NCBI RefSeq assembly: GCF_029871235.1
Contig: NZ_SSOM01000065.1
Span: 186,001-250,000 of the forward strand
Source of the DNA: Pseudomonas sp. BN411
GTDB lineage: Bacteria > Pseudomonadota > Gammaproteobacteria > Pseudomonadales > Pseudomonadaceae
DNA: 64,000 nucleotides
Direction: 5' to 3'
The notes beneath the pieces are model-generated. The model was not told where the DNA came from. It made no database searches and worked only from the letters and a program-made list of their open reading frames with translations. Below, in pieces: positions 18,372 through 27,153 of this stretch. Each line of letters begins with the position of its first letter. The first letter of the stretch is position 1. Both the position numbers and the translations under genes were made by a program.

Positions 18372-19208
18372 ATGTATTTTCTGGTGTTGTTGCTGGTGCT
18401 CTGGATCGAGAAGTTCTCCGCTTGGCGCCGGCATATCCAGCAGGATGGTTTCTGGCTGAGGGAACTGGCCAAGGCCGAGGCCAATCCGCGTATGAACGAG
18501 CGCCCCTGGGCGATCCTGGGGCTGCTGGTGCTGTTGCCCCTGGTGCTGCTTGCGCTGGTGCTTCTGGCCCTGGAGCCCATTGCCTATGGCTGGCTGGCGC
18601 TGCCGGTGCACCTGCTGGTGATCATCTACAGCCTTGGCCGTGGCGACGTGCTGGCCGATATCGGTCCCTTCCGCGATGCCTGGCGACGCGGAGATACCCA
18701 GGGCGCCTACCATGTCGCCGAGCGCGATCTCGGGCTGGAAGCGGATGAGGGCAGCGACCTCCTGCAACAAGTGCAGGGCTACCAGCTGTGGCAGGCCTAT
18801 CAGGGCTTTTTCGCCGTGATCTTCTGGTACGCGCTGCTCGGTCCGGTGGCGGCATTGGCCTACCGCTTGCTCGCCCTCGCCTCGGAGAATGCCTCCGCGC
18901 CCGCTCTGCGCGAGCAAGCCGAAATGATCCGTCATGCCTTCGATTGGTTGCCGGTGCGAGTATTGGCGGCCAGTTTCTCGCTGGTGGGCAATTTCGTCGG
19001 TGTCAGCAGGGTGCTGCTGCATGAGCTGCTGAGCTGGGAGATTTCGGCGCGACGCTACATCGAGCTGGCTGGCCGTGCTGCTGCCGAATTGCCGGAGCCC
19101 ACCACTGGTGACCTGGGTGTCGCAACCCTGGACGCCCTCTGGCAATTGCTGGTTCGTGCCGCCGTGGTCTGGTACGCCGGCTTCGCCGTCTGGGCCCTAT
19201 TCTTCTGA
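18372..19208 (+). CDS. ampE: Regulatory signalling membrane protein AmpE
   Basis: A 278-residue inner-membrane protein (MYFLVLLLVLWIEKFSAWRR start). It has helices near residues 45-70, 75-90, 140-165 and 255-278 and a charged cytosolic loop. It belongs to the CobD/CbiB-like AmpE family and is classically paired with AmpD. The biochemical role remains unclear. AGGAGGG lies six bases before the ATG, and the gap to ampD is only 16 bases. Confidence 0.93.
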   Translation: MYFLVLLLVLWIEKFSAWRRHIQQDGFWLRELAKAEANPRMNERPWAILGLLVLLPLVLLALVLLALEPIAYGWLALPVHLLVIIYSLGRGDVLADIGPFRDAWRRGDTQGAYHVAERDLGLEADEGSDLLQQVQGYQLWQAYQGFFAVIFWYALLGPVAALAYRLLALASENASAPALREQAEMIRHAFDWLPVRVLAASFSLVGNFVGVSRVLLHELLSWEISARRYIELAGRAAAELPEPTTGDLGVATLDALWQLLVRAAVVWYAGFAVWALFF

Positions 19209-19455
19209 TCCCCACCTTTCGCCCGCCCGTGCCACCGCCGGGCGGGTCCCGCCTCGATTAACCTTTAGTTACAGAAACTCCTGCCGATATCGGGTACACA
19301 GATGAGCGCGCCAGAATTTTCTGACTTAGCTCACAGAATCATCTGACTGAGTCTGACGGCCGCCTTGCAGCGTGGGGATGCTGCCTGGCCCTGGCTGAGC
19401 GCTGTCAGCCGATCAGAGCGCGCCCATAACAATAAATGAGAACAGGAGACGTCTC

Positions 19456-21486
19456 GTGAAGACCCTGTTGTATCCTGCCATCGCGCTGATGAACCGCCTC
19501 AGCTTCGGGATGAAGTTCAGTCTGATCAGTGTTCTGTTCTTCCTGCCGATGTTGATCACCAACTTCTATCTGGTGCGCGACTCCTACCGTCAATTCGTCA
19601 GTACCCGCTCCGAACTGCAGAGCCTCGACCTGCTGGGTGCCAGCCTGAACTTGCGCCGCAGCCTGGAGAGCCTCAACGACCTGGTCCTGATCAACTCGAT
19701 GATCGGCCAGTCCGGCCAGGCCGGGGATCTGGAAAAGCGCATCGTAGCGCTTGAGCAGGAACTGCTCTCGACCCTCCAGGGCCTGGCGCCGGTGGTCTCT
19801 GAACCCGAGCAGGTCGAGGCCTTCAACACCAAGCGCGACGAACTGCTCAACGCCCTGCAGACCGCCAAGGGCGAAACCTCGCTGCAGAGCAAGAGCGCGA
19901 TGATCGAGAAGCTGCTGGGCAATGCCCAGGTCTTCATCAAGTTCGTTGCCGCCCAAGCGGGCCTCAGCCAGGACGACCAGGCCGACGTGCGCCAGATCAC
20001 CGAGCTGATCACTACAGCCACGCCGCAGGTGACCATGGCCCTCGGCAAGGGCCGCGCCATCGGCGCCTATTCCCTTGGTCAGGGCTTCCTCAACTCGGCC
20101 GCCAGCACCAAGCTGGACGACCTGCTGCTGGACCTGGACAAGCTCAACGCCGAGTACGGCCTGAAGATCGCCGATGCCCTGGATGGCAGCCCGCGTGGTC
20201 ACCAGGCCCTGGACGGCCTGGCCACCGCCAGCCGCGACACCATCAAGCAGAGCGCGTCCCTGTTCGAAGATCAGGTGATCATGGCCGACACCCTCAGCAC
20301 GCCGTGGCAGCAGTTCTACGACCAGGTCAGCGCCTCGCTGGAGAAGACCTACCAGCTCAACGACGGCTCCCTGGCTTTCCTCAAGGCCGAGCTGGAAAGC
20401 CGCCTCGCCGGCAAGCGCGTACAGACCGTTCTGCTGGTCGTAGCGCTGCTGGTGGTGTTCCTCGCCATCGTCTACCTCTACAGCGGTTTCTACGTCTCCA
20501 CCCGCACCACACTGAAGAGCCTGGGCAAGGTGATGGACCAGGTCGCCGGCGGCGACATGACGGTCAGTTTCCGCGCCGAAAGCCGCGACGAACTGGGCGA
20601 ATTGGGCCAGGTGTTCAACGGCACCGTGGCGAAGATCCATGACCTGATCGAGTTGGTGGGCCATACCGTGGCGGAAGTGGAACGCCAGGCTGGCCGCGTG
20701 GAGCAGGTTTCCGGCGAAAGCAATCAGGCGGTGGCCGGGCAGCGCAGCCAGATCGAACAAGTGGCCACGGCCATGAACCAGATGTCCGCCACCGCGCAGG
20801 AGGTCGCGCGCAGCGCCGCTCAGGCGGTGGACAGCGCGCAGAGCGTCAACCAGGAAACCGTCAGTGGCCGCGCACTGGTGGAGTCCCAGCTGGGCAGTAT
20901 CGAGAAGCTGGCCAGCGAGATCGACCAGTCGGTGAACGTGATCAACCAACTGGCGGCCGACAGCGCTTCCATCAGCCGTGTTCTGGAAGTGATCAAGGGC
21001 ATTGCCGAGCAGACCAACCTGCTGGCCCTGAACGCCGCCATCGAAGCAGCGCGCGCCGGCGAGCAGGGGCGCGGTTTTGCTGTGGTGGCGGATGAGGTCC
21101 GCACCCTGGCCAAGCGTACCCAGCAGTCCACCGAGGAAATCGAGCAGATGATCGTCCGGCTGCAAGGTGGCGTTGGTGCGGCGGTGAAGGCGATGAACAC
21201 CAGCCACCAGATGGCCGATGGCACCGTCAGCCAGTCCGGCAAGGTGCAGGCGGCGCTGGAGAACATCCTCGGCGCGGTGGGCATGATCGTCGACCAGAAC
21301 CAGCAGATCGCTGCCGCTGCAGAGCAGCAGACCGCCGTGGCCCACGACATCGACCAGAACATCGTCGAGATCAACCACGCGGGTGAGCGCACCGCATTGG
21401 GGGCGAACCAGACCGAGCAGGCGAGCCGCGAGCTGTCCGGCCAGGTGGCTCAGCTCAAGCAGTTGATCGGCGCGTTCCGCGTTTGA
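19456..21486 (+). CDS. Methyl-accepting chemotaxis protein
   Basis: A 676-residue transmembrane chemoreceptor. Helix 1 (about residues 19-38) is followed by a long helical periplasmic sensor of about 280 residues and helix 2 (about 322-345). A HAMP segment (STRTTLKSLGKVMDQVAGGD) and the cytosolic signalling domain with hairpin tip IAEQTNLLALNAAIEAARAG follow. It starts at GTG with AGGAG upstream. No C-terminal pentapeptide for CheR/CheB tethering is present (ends GAFRV). The sensor is all-helical, like the helical-bimodular type, and the ligand is unknown. It occupies the position between ampE and speC found in P. aeruginosa. Confidence 0.93.
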   Translation: MKTLLYPAIALMNRLSFGMKFSLISVLFFLPMLITNFYLVRDSYRQFVSTRSELQSLDLLGASLNLRRSLESLNDLVLINSMIGQSGQAGDLEKRIVALEQELLSTLQGLAPVVSEPEQVEAFNTKRDELLNALQTAKGETSLQSKSAMIEKLLGNAQVFIKFVAAQAGLSQDDQADVRQITELITTATPQVTMALGKGRAIGAYSLGQGFLNSAASTKLDDLLLDLDKLNAEYGLKIADALDGSPRGHQALDGLATASRDTIKQSASLFEDQVIMADTLSTPWQQFYDQVSASLEKTYQLNDGSLAFLKAELESRLAGKRVQTVLLVVALLVVFLAIVYLYSGFYVSTRTTLKSLGKVMDQVAGGDMTVSFRAESRDELGELGQVFNGTVAKIHDLIELVGHTVAEVERQAGRVEQVSGESNQAVAGQRSQIEQVATAMNQMSATAQEVARSAAQAVDSAQSVNQETVSGRALVESQLGSIEKLASEIDQSVNVINQLAADSASISRVLEVIKGIAEQTNLLALNAAIEAARAGEQGRGFAVVADEVRTLAKRTQQSTEEIEQMIVRLQGGVGAAVKAMNTSHQMADGTVSQSGKVQAALENILGAVGMIVDQNQQIAAAAEQQTAVAHDIDQNIVEINHAGERTALGANQTEQASRELSGQVAQLKQLIGAFRV

Positions 21487-21502
21487 TGCTCCGAAATGAA
21501 AA

Positions 21503-21528
21503 AGCCCGCCAATCGGCGGGCTTTTTTG
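21503..21528 (+). terminator. Intrinsic terminator of the chemoreceptor gene
   Basis: Arms AGCCCGCC / GGCGGGCT with loop AATC and a T-run, 17 bases past the stop codon. Confidence 0.92.
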
Positions 21529-21573
21529 TGGGCGGTGTTCGCGTTTCTGTAGGGGCGAATTCAGCAGCGGCCC

Positions 21574-21658
21574 CGTAGGTTGGTCCGAGCGCAGCGAGGC
21601 CCAACGCGCCCGGCATCAACCGCGAAATGTTGGGTTTCGTTCCTCTACCCAACCTACA
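21574..21658. repeat. GTAGGTTGG...CCAACCTAC inverted repeat pair
   Basis: A left copy (GTAGGTTGGTCCGAGCGCAGC) and a right, partly complementary copy ending CCCAACCTAC lie between two convergent genes. This is the same family as 17595-17732. It is preceded by a fragment of the GTAGGGGCGAATTC type at about 21548. Confidence 0.65.
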
Positions 21659-21695
21659 AATGCCCCCACAAGGCAGAAGCCGCCCCGCCGCGGGG

Positions 21696-22469
21696 CTACC
21701 AACCGAACACCTCGCAGGCATTGCGCGTACTGGCCTCGGCCAGTTCCTCGGGTGTGACACCGCGAATCTCCGCCAGTGCCGCGCAGATGTCCGGCAGGAA
21801 TTCCGGACTGTTGCGACCGTAAGGGTGCATGGCGGGCGCCATGTCCGGCGAGTCGGTTTCCAGCACGATGTCTTCCAGCGGCAACTGGGCCACCACCTTG
21901 CGCAGGCGATTGGCCTGGGGCCAGGTGGGGGCGCCACCGAGGCCGAGGCGGAAGCCCAGCTTGCGGTATTCCTTCGCCTCTTCGACGCTGCCGGCGAAAG
22001 CATGGACGATGCCGGGGCGTTTGAGGCGGAAGCGCTTGAGGGTGGCGATCACCGCCGCGTGGCTGCGCCGGACATGGAGCAGGGGCGGCAATTCGAACTC
22101 GGCCGCCAGGGTCAACTGAGCTTCGAACAGGTGCTGCTGGGCGTTGCGGTCCAGTTCGGGGACGAAATAGTCCAGGCCGATTTCTCCCACGGCGCAGAGC
22201 TTCGGATGGCCTGCATGGCGATCCAGCCACTCGCGTAGCTCGAGCAGATGGTCGTCCCGGTGTTGCGCCAGATAGACCGGATGCAGGCCGAGGGCGGTGT
22301 AGAAGCCTTCCTCGGCGTTGGCCATCTCCCAGACCCGCTGCCAGTTGTCGCGGAACACCCCAAGCAGGACCTGGCGCCGTACGCCCAGAGCGCGGCAGCG
22401 CGCCAACACCTCAGCGCGGTCGGCGTCGAAGTCGGGGAAGTCCAGGTGGTTGTGGGTATCGATCAGCAT
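21696..22469 (-). CDS. TatD family metal-dependent hydrolase
   Basis: A 257-residue TIM-barrel hydrolase of the TatD DNase-like family. Metal ligands are visible as DTHNHLD (His-x-His), GEIGLDYF, LLHVRRS, VHAFAGS and the C-terminal LETDSPD. TatD proteins act as magnesium-dependent 3'-5' exonucleases or other hydrolases, and this member's substrate is unknown. The ATG at 22469 starts MLIDTHNH. An ATG four codons upstream (22481) with GGCGG before it is an alternative. It is convergent with the chemoreceptor gene and divergent from the aminotransferase fusion. Confidence 0.88.
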   Translation of the reverse strand: MLIDTHNHLDFPDFDADRAEVLARCRALGVRRQVLLGVFRDNWQRVWEMANAEEGFYTALGLHPVYLAQHRDDHLLELREWLDRHAGHPKLCAVGEIGLDYFVPELDRNAQQHLFEAQLTLAAEFELPPLLHVRRSHAAVIATLKRFRLKRPGIVHAFAGSVEEAKEYRKLGFRLGLGGAPTWPQANRLRKVVAQLPLEDIVLETDSPDMAPAMHPYGRNSPEFLPDICAALAEIRGVTPEELAEASTRNACEVFGW

Positions 22470-22599
22470 GAGCGCCAGCATATACCGCCGGAACCCGCCT
22501 GGCATGCCGATTTCCGGGGCTTTCGGGGCGAATTTTCTGGTGCATCCGCTCTGTCTCGGGGCATTGCGCGAGGCCGGTAGAACAAGGCGAAAAAAGTTA

Positions 22600-22628
22600 T
22601 TGAACACTCGTTCATGCTTGGCTATGGT
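22600..22628 (+). promoter_or_regulatory. Predicted promoter and overlapping palindromic operator of the amino-acid module
   Basis: TTGAAC (22600-22605) and TATGGT (22623-22628) are 17 bases apart and form a plausible sigma-70 promoter. The inverted repeat TGAAC-N4-GTTCA (22601-22614) overlaps the -35 and spacer and has the size and symmetry of TetR-family operators. The start codon lies 69 bases downstream. Regulation by the TetR gene at 27154 is an inference. Confidence 0.45.
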
Positions 22629-22697
22629 GGGGCCAATCGCCGGTTCGCAGATGCAACCACGTGACCCGGATTCCACCATTTGCAATGGGGCCCGAAC

Positions 22698-24701
22698 ATG
22701 CGTTTCGCTTCGCTTGTGGAGAGAATGGCAGGGCCAGGCACAGCAGCCTGGGATATTCACTACGCGGCCATCGCCGCCCAGCGTGCGGGCGAGGACGTGA
22801 TAGTCCTCAGCATTGGCGACCCGGATTTCGCCACCCCCGAACCCATCACCAACGCGGCCATCGAAGCCCTTCGGGCCGGCGATACCCATTACTGCGACGT
22901 TGCCGGCCGCCCCGAGCTGCGCCAGGCCATTGCCGACCTGCATGGCCGCCTTACCGGTCAGGTGGTGTCGGCGGACAGCGCGATCCTCGTGGCGGGTGCA
23001 CAGAACGGCCTCTATGCGGCCGCCATGTGCCTGCTGGAGGCGGGCGATGAAGTGATCGTCTTCGATCCGGTCTACGTCACCTACGAAGCCACCCTGAAGG
23101 CAACCGGCGCCAATCTGGTACGGGTGCCTTGCCCTGCGGCGGGCGGATTCCGTCCCGACCTGGAGGCTCTGAAGGGCGCCATCAGCGAGCGCACCCGCGC
23201 CATCTTCTTCGCCAACCCGAACAACCCGACCGGCGTGGTGCTGAGCACGGAAGAGATGCAGGCCATCGCGGACCTGGCCCGACAGCACGACCTGTGGGTG
23301 GTGGTGGACGAGGTCTACGAGAGCCTCACCTTCGAGCAGCCGCATCAATACTTCGCCACCCTGGAAGGCATGCGCGAGCGCACCGTGAGCATCGGCAGCC
23401 TGTCCAAGTCCCACGCCATGACCGGCTGGCGCACCGGCTGGGCCGTCGCCAGCCCGGCGCTGGTGGCGCACATCGAGAACCTCGCGCTCAACATGCTCTA
23501 CGGGCTTCCGGGTTTCGTGCAGGAAGCCGCGCTTGCCGCTGTGCTCGCCTACGACCAGGTGACGGCTGAAATGCGCGAGCTTTACCGGCGCCGTCGCGAC
23601 CTGGTGGTGGACGCGCTACAGAACTGCGCTCCGCTCAAGGTGCTCAAGCCCGAGGCGGGCATGTTCGTGCTGCTGGATGTGCGGGGTAGCGGGCTGAGCT
23701 CCCTGGAATTCGCCTGGCAGCTGTTCCGCGAAACCGGTGTCGCGGTCCTCGATGCCGCCGCCTTTGGCCCCGCCGCCAGCGGTTTCGTGCGGATCTCCTA
23801 CAGCCTGGGTGAGGAGCAGTTGGCTGATGCCTGTGCGCGCATCCGTCGCTTCGCCTCCACCCTGAAGTCGTCCCCGGTCATCGAGGTCATTACCGCCGCT
23901 GCAGCTGGCTCCAGTGCGTCCGGATCGGAGCGGCCGAAAATGGTGGAGGTGGATTCCATCCACAAACGCTTCGGCCAGTTCGAAGTGCTCAAGGGTGTTT
24001 CGCTGACCGCTCGGGAGGGCGGCGTCGTCTCCCTGATCGGCGCCAGTGGTTCGGGCAAGAGCACCCTGCTGCGCTGCATCAACATGCTGGAAATTCCCAA
24101 CCAAGGCACGGTCAAGGTCGACGGGGAGAGCATCCGCCTCACCACCAATCGCATCGGCGAACCCATGGTGGCCGACCAGAAACAACTGACCCGTATCCGC
24201 TCGCGGCTCGGCATGGTGTTCCAGAGCTTCAACCTCTGGCCCCACCGCACCGTTCTGGAAAACCTGATCGAAGCGCCGATCCAGGTCCTGCGCGAAACCC
24301 GCGCCGAGGCCATCGATCGCGCCGAGGCCCTGCTGGAACGGGTCGGCCTGGCCGCCAAGCGCCACGAATACCCATCATTCCTCTCCGGTGGCCAGCAGCA
24401 GCGGGTAGCCATTGCCCGTGCACTCGCCGTGGAGCCCAAGGTGATGCTGTTCGACGAGCCTACCTCGGCGCTCGATCCCGAACTGGTCGGTGAGGTGCTG
24501 CGGGTGATCCGCTCCCTGGCCGAAGAGGGGCGCACCATGATCCTGGTCACCCATGAAATGGCCTTCGCCCGCGACGTCTCCAGCCATGTCGCTTTCCTTC
24601 ACCAGGGACGGATCGAAGAAGAAGGGCCACCCCAGGAGGTCTTCCTGCGGCCGCGCAGCGAGCGCTGCCGGCAGTTCGTCACCGCACACCAGAATCGCTG
24701 A
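22698..24701 (+). CDS. Aminotransferase - ABC transporter ATPase fusion protein
   Basis: A single 667-codon frame encodes two complete enzymes. Residues 1 to about 395 form a fold-type I aminotransferase resembling arginine:pyruvate transaminase AruH. It has AAWDIHYAA, SIGDPDF, FANPNNPTGVV and the PLP lysine Lys237 in SLSKSHAMTGWRTGW. A linker rich in Ala, Ser and Gly (about 396-414) follows. Residues 415-667 form a polar amino-acid ABC ATPase. Its Walker A is GASGSGKST (Lys454), the signature is LSGGQQQR, Walker B is [13 protein letters not shown] and the His loop is VTHEM. The ATPase part alone has the usual length of stand-alone homologues. An ATG at 23940 with GGAG nine bases upstream could also start a separate ATPase. 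I chose 22698 because it gives the AruH-like N-terminus. Binding protein and permeases follow downstream. Confidence 0.9.
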   Translation: MRFASLVERMAGPGTAAWDIHYAAIAAQRAGEDVIVLSIGDPDFATPEPITNAAIEALRAGDTHYCDVAGRPELRQAIADLHGRLTGQVVSADSAILVAGAQNGLYAAAMCLLEAGDEVIVFDPVYVTYEATLKATGANLVRVPCPAAGGFRPDLEALKGAISERTRAIFFANPNNPTGVVLSTEEMQAIADLARQHDLWVVVDEVYESLTFEQPHQYFATLEGMRERTVSIGSLSKSHAMTGWRTGWAVASPALVAHIENLALNMLYGLPGFVQEAALAAVLAYDQVTAEMRELYRRRRDLVVDALQNCAPLKVLKPEAGMFVLLDVRGSGLSSLEFAWQLFRETGVAVLDAAAFGPAASGFVRISYSLGEEQLADACARIRRFASTLKSSPVIEVITAAAAGSSASGSERPKMVEVDSIHKRFGQFEVLKGVSLTAREGGVVSLIGASGSGKSTLLRCINMLEIPNQGTVKVDGESIRLTTNRIGEPMVADQKQLTRIRSRLGMVFQSFNLWPHRTVLENLIEAPIQVLRETRAEAIDRAEALLERVGLAAKRHEYPSFLSGGQQQRVAIARALAVEPKVMLFDEPTSALDPELVGEVLRVIRSLAEEGRTMILVTHEMAFARDVSSHVAFLHQGRIEEEGPPQEVFLRPRSERCRQFVTAHQNR

Positions 24702-24767
24702 CTCCGGCCGCCGGTGCGGCCAATTCCACAAGCTCTAACCACAACAACATCAAGCAGGGCGGAAACC

Positions 24768-25553
24768 ATGAAGAAGTCTCAACTGGCACGTTGGATGGCA
24801 GGTGCAGTAATGCTCATGGCCGGCGCGGCAGGCGCCCAGGCCGAGACCCTGAAATTCGCGATGGCGGCCGAACCCTACCCGCCGTTTTCCAGCAAACAGC
24901 CGGATGGCCAGTGGGCAGGCTTCGAGCCTGATCTGATCCGCGCCCTATGTGCTCAGATGAAGGCCGAGTGCGAGATCGACGAGGTGGCCTGGGACGGGCT
25001 GATACCCGCGTTGATGGCGAAGAAGGTCGACGTGATCTTCAACTCCATGTCTGTGACCGAGGAGCGCGAAAAACAGATCGCCTTCAGCCGCGCCTACTAC
25101 GACACCCCGGTCGCAGTCGCCGCACCTGCAGCGCTGGATTTCGCCGTCACCCCGGAAGGACTCAAGGGCAAGGCGATCGGCGTACAGCTCTCCACCGTGA
25201 GTTCCAACTACCTGAAGAAGTACTACGAAGGCATCGCTGACGTGCGCTACTACGACACCCAGGATTCGGTGAACGCCGACCTGGTGGCGGGGCGCATCGA
25301 CCTGATGATGGCCGACGGCATCGCCGTGAGCGCTTTCATCAAATCCCCCGATGCCCAGGCCGCTGGCATCGAGAACAAGGGAATGGTCCCCTACGACCCG
25401 CTGTTCGGCCGCGGTGTTGGGGCCGGCCTGCGCAAGGAAGACACCGCCCTCAAGGCCAAACTCGACGAGGCAATCGGCAAGCTGCTGGCCAGCGAGGACT
25501 ACAAGACCATCTCCGCCAAGTACTTCGACGTCAGCGTCGCGCCGAAGCAGTGA
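24768..25553 (+). CDS. Polar amino-acid ABC transporter substrate-binding protein
   Basis: A 261-residue periplasmic binding protein with a signal peptide cleaved after AQA (residue 25). The mature domain begins ETLKFAMAAEPYPPFSS and contains the lysine/arginine/ornithine-type family pieces GFEPDLIRALC and DVIFNSMSVTEEREKQIAFS. The set of pocket residues suggests a cationic or polar amino acid (AotJ, HisJ or octopine type), but the exact ligand cannot be read. It lies 66 bases after the fusion gene. An upstream extension to 24714 is not supported, because the ATG at 24768 starts a textbook signal peptide. Confidence 0.9.
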   Translation: MKKSQLARWMAGAVMLMAGAAGAQAETLKFAMAAEPYPPFSSKQPDGQWAGFEPDLIRALCAQMKAECEIDEVAWDGLIPALMAKKVDVIFNSMSVTEEREKQIAFSRAYYDTPVAVAAPAALDFAVTPEGLKGKAIGVQLSTVSSNYLKKYYEGIADVRYYDTQDSVNADLVAGRIDLMMADGIAVSAFIKSPDAQAAGIENKGMVPYDPLFGRGVGAGLRKEDTALKAKLDEAIGKLLASEDYKTISAKYFDVSVAPKQ

Positions 25554-25561
25554 CCTCCGGA

Positions 25562-25586
25562 GCCATCCCGGCCAGGCCGGGATGGC
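25562..25586 (+). promoter_or_regulatory. Intercistronic stem-loop after the binding-protein gene
   Basis: GCCATCCCGGCC and its complement meet at a single A, giving a stem of ten or more base pairs directly after the stop. No T-run follows. Such hairpins after periplasmic binding protein genes often stabilise the upstream message, so that the binding protein is made in excess over the permeases. Confidence 0.6.
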
Positions 25587-25613
25587 GCATTTCCGCCTCG
25601 ATGAGGGCCTGCA

Positions 25614-26324
25614 ATGCAGTCTTACTTTGAACTGGTCGGCTTCGGTGCTCAGGGCTGGGGACCGGCGCTGCTGAAGGGGTTGTGGGTAACCCTGCAGATT
25701 TCCGTCGGCGCCTTCCTGGTCGGCATGCTGATCGGCCTGGCCGTCGCCATGGGCAAACTCAATGGCCCGCGCCCCGTGGCGCAACTGATGCGCGGCTACA
25801 CGACCCTGTGCCGGGCGGTACCCGAGCTGTTGCTGATCCTGTTGCTCTACTACGTCGGTTCGATGGGGCTGAACCAGCTGTTCGCCTGGCTGGGCCACGG
25901 CGACGTCAAGCTCAACGGTACCGTGGTGGCGATCGCCGTACTCGGGCTGGTGCAGGGCGCCTACGCCTCGGAAATCTTCCGTGGCGCCATCCAGGCCATC
26001 CCCCATGGCCAGATCGAAGCAGCACGCGCGTTTGGCCTGAATGGCTTCAGCCTGTTCCGCCGCGTGACCCTGCCGATCATGGCGCCCAACGCACTGGCGG
26101 GCATGGCCAACCTCTGGGTCAACCTGATCAAGGACAGCGCCCTGATCAGCGTGGTGGGCACCAACGAATTGCTCTTCACTGCCAAACAGGCGGCCGGTTC
26201 CACTCGCTCCTACCTGACCTTCTATCTCACCGCGGCGGCGTTCTATTACGTGCTGACGGTGCTCTCCAACCTGTTTTCCGGCTGGCTCGAGCGGCGCTTC
26301 CGTCGCTGGGCTCCGTCGGTGTGA
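25614..26324 (+). CDS. Polar amino-acid ABC transporter permease 1
   Basis: A 236-residue inner-membrane permease of the HisQ/AotQ type (MQSYFELVGFGAQGWG start) with five predicted helices. The EAA loop that contacts the ATPase reads EAARAFGLNGFSLFRRVTLP. The N-terminal GLWVTLQISVGAFLVG stretch is characteristic. It lies 60 bases after the binding-protein gene and 13 bases before the second permease. Together with the ATPase half of the fusion it should form the complete importer. Confidence 0.92.
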   Translation: MQSYFELVGFGAQGWGPALLKGLWVTLQISVGAFLVGMLIGLAVAMGKLNGPRPVAQLMRGYTTLCRAVPELLLILLLYYVGSMGLNQLFAWLGHGDVKLNGTVVAIAVLGLVQGAYASEIFRGAIQAIPHGQIEAARAFGLNGFSLFRRVTLPIMAPNALAGMANLWVNLIKDSALISVVGTNELLFTAKQAAGSTRSYLTFYLTAAAFYYVLTVLSNLFSGWLERRFRRWAPSV

Positions 26325-26337
26325 GTGAGGGCAGGCA

Positions 26338-27033
26338 ATGACCCCTACCTGGATCTTCGACTACGGCAAGTTGCTCCTCAACGGCCTTGGCACCACTTTG
26401 CTCATCCTCGTCATTTCCGCCGTGCTGGGCTTCGCCCTGGCACTGCTGGTCGCCCTGGCGCGGATGTCACGCAATCCGCTGCTGGCGGGGACGAGCCTCG
26501 CCTACACCAGCGTGATTCGCGGTACGCCGCTGCTGGTGCAGATCTACATCTTCTATTACGGCCTGGGCAGCCTGTTCGCCCAGTTCCCGCTGATCCGTGG
26601 CAGCTTTCTCTGGCCCTACCTGCGAGATGGCTTCTGGTACATCGTCATCGCCCTGGTGCTCTCGGTAGGCGCCTACGTCGGGGAGGTGATTCGCGGGGGC
26701 ATGAAGTCGGTGCCCAGGGGCGAACTGGAGGCCGCCGCTGCCTTCGGCATGCGCCAGCGCCTGGTGCTGTGTCGCGTCTGGCTGCCCAGGGCGATTCGTC
26801 TGCTGCTGCCGACGCTGGCCGGTGAATCGGTGATGCTGCTCAAGTCCACGGCGCTGGCTTCAACCGTGGCTGTGGTGGACCTGCTGGGCGCCGCCAACGT
26901 GGTGCGTGCCCAAACCTTCCAGATCTACCAGCCGTTGCTGCTGGTGGCGGGCATCTATATCTGCCTGACCTTCATGATCGAGACGGGCTTTGGTCTTGCG
27001 GAGCGGCGAAGCATGTTCCGCCGCGCGAATTAG
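26338..27033 (+). CDS. Polar amino-acid ABC transporter permease 2
   Basis: A 231-residue permease of the HisM/AotM type with five helices. The EAA loop is EAAAAFGMRQRLVLCRVWLP. RGTPLLVQIYIFYYGLG is the usual family signature near residue 61. It is the last gene of the rightward transporter operon and is followed by intergenic repeats and the convergent TetR gene. Confidence 0.92.
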   Translation: MTPTWIFDYGKLLLNGLGTTLLILVISAVLGFALALLVALARMSRNPLLAGTSLAYTSVIRGTPLLVQIYIFYYGLGSLFAQFPLIRGSFLWPYLRDGFWYIVIALVLSVGAYVGEVIRGGMKSVPRGELEAAAAFGMRQRLVLCRVWLPRAIRLLLPTLAGESVMLLKSTALASTVAVVDLLGAANVVRAQTFQIYQPLLLVAGIYICLTFMIETGFGLAERRSMFRRAN

Positions 27034-27050
27034 GCGAAGGTGACCTGTCC

Positions 27051-27072
27051 TGTGGGGGCGAATTCATTCGCT
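27051..27072. repeat. GTGGGGGCGAATTCATTCGC repeat (single copy)
   Basis: One arm of the GAATTC-centred intergenic repeat family, without its usual inverted partner, directly before another repeat type. Confidence 0.6.
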
Positions 27073-27074
27073 AC

Positions 27075-27144
27075 GTAGGATGGGTTGAGCGAAGCGATAC
27101 CCATCGATGGTGATGATGGGTATCGCAGGCTCAACCCATCCTAC
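27075..27144. repeat. GTAGGATGGGTTGAGC inverted repeat pair
   Basis: The left arm GTAGGATGGGTTGAGC...GCGATACCCATC and its complement on the right (GATGGGTATCGC...GCTCAACCCATCCTAC) form a long imperfect hairpin. It lies between convergent genes and could block read-through in both directions. Confidence 0.7.
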
Positions 27145-27153
27145 GGGATTGCG

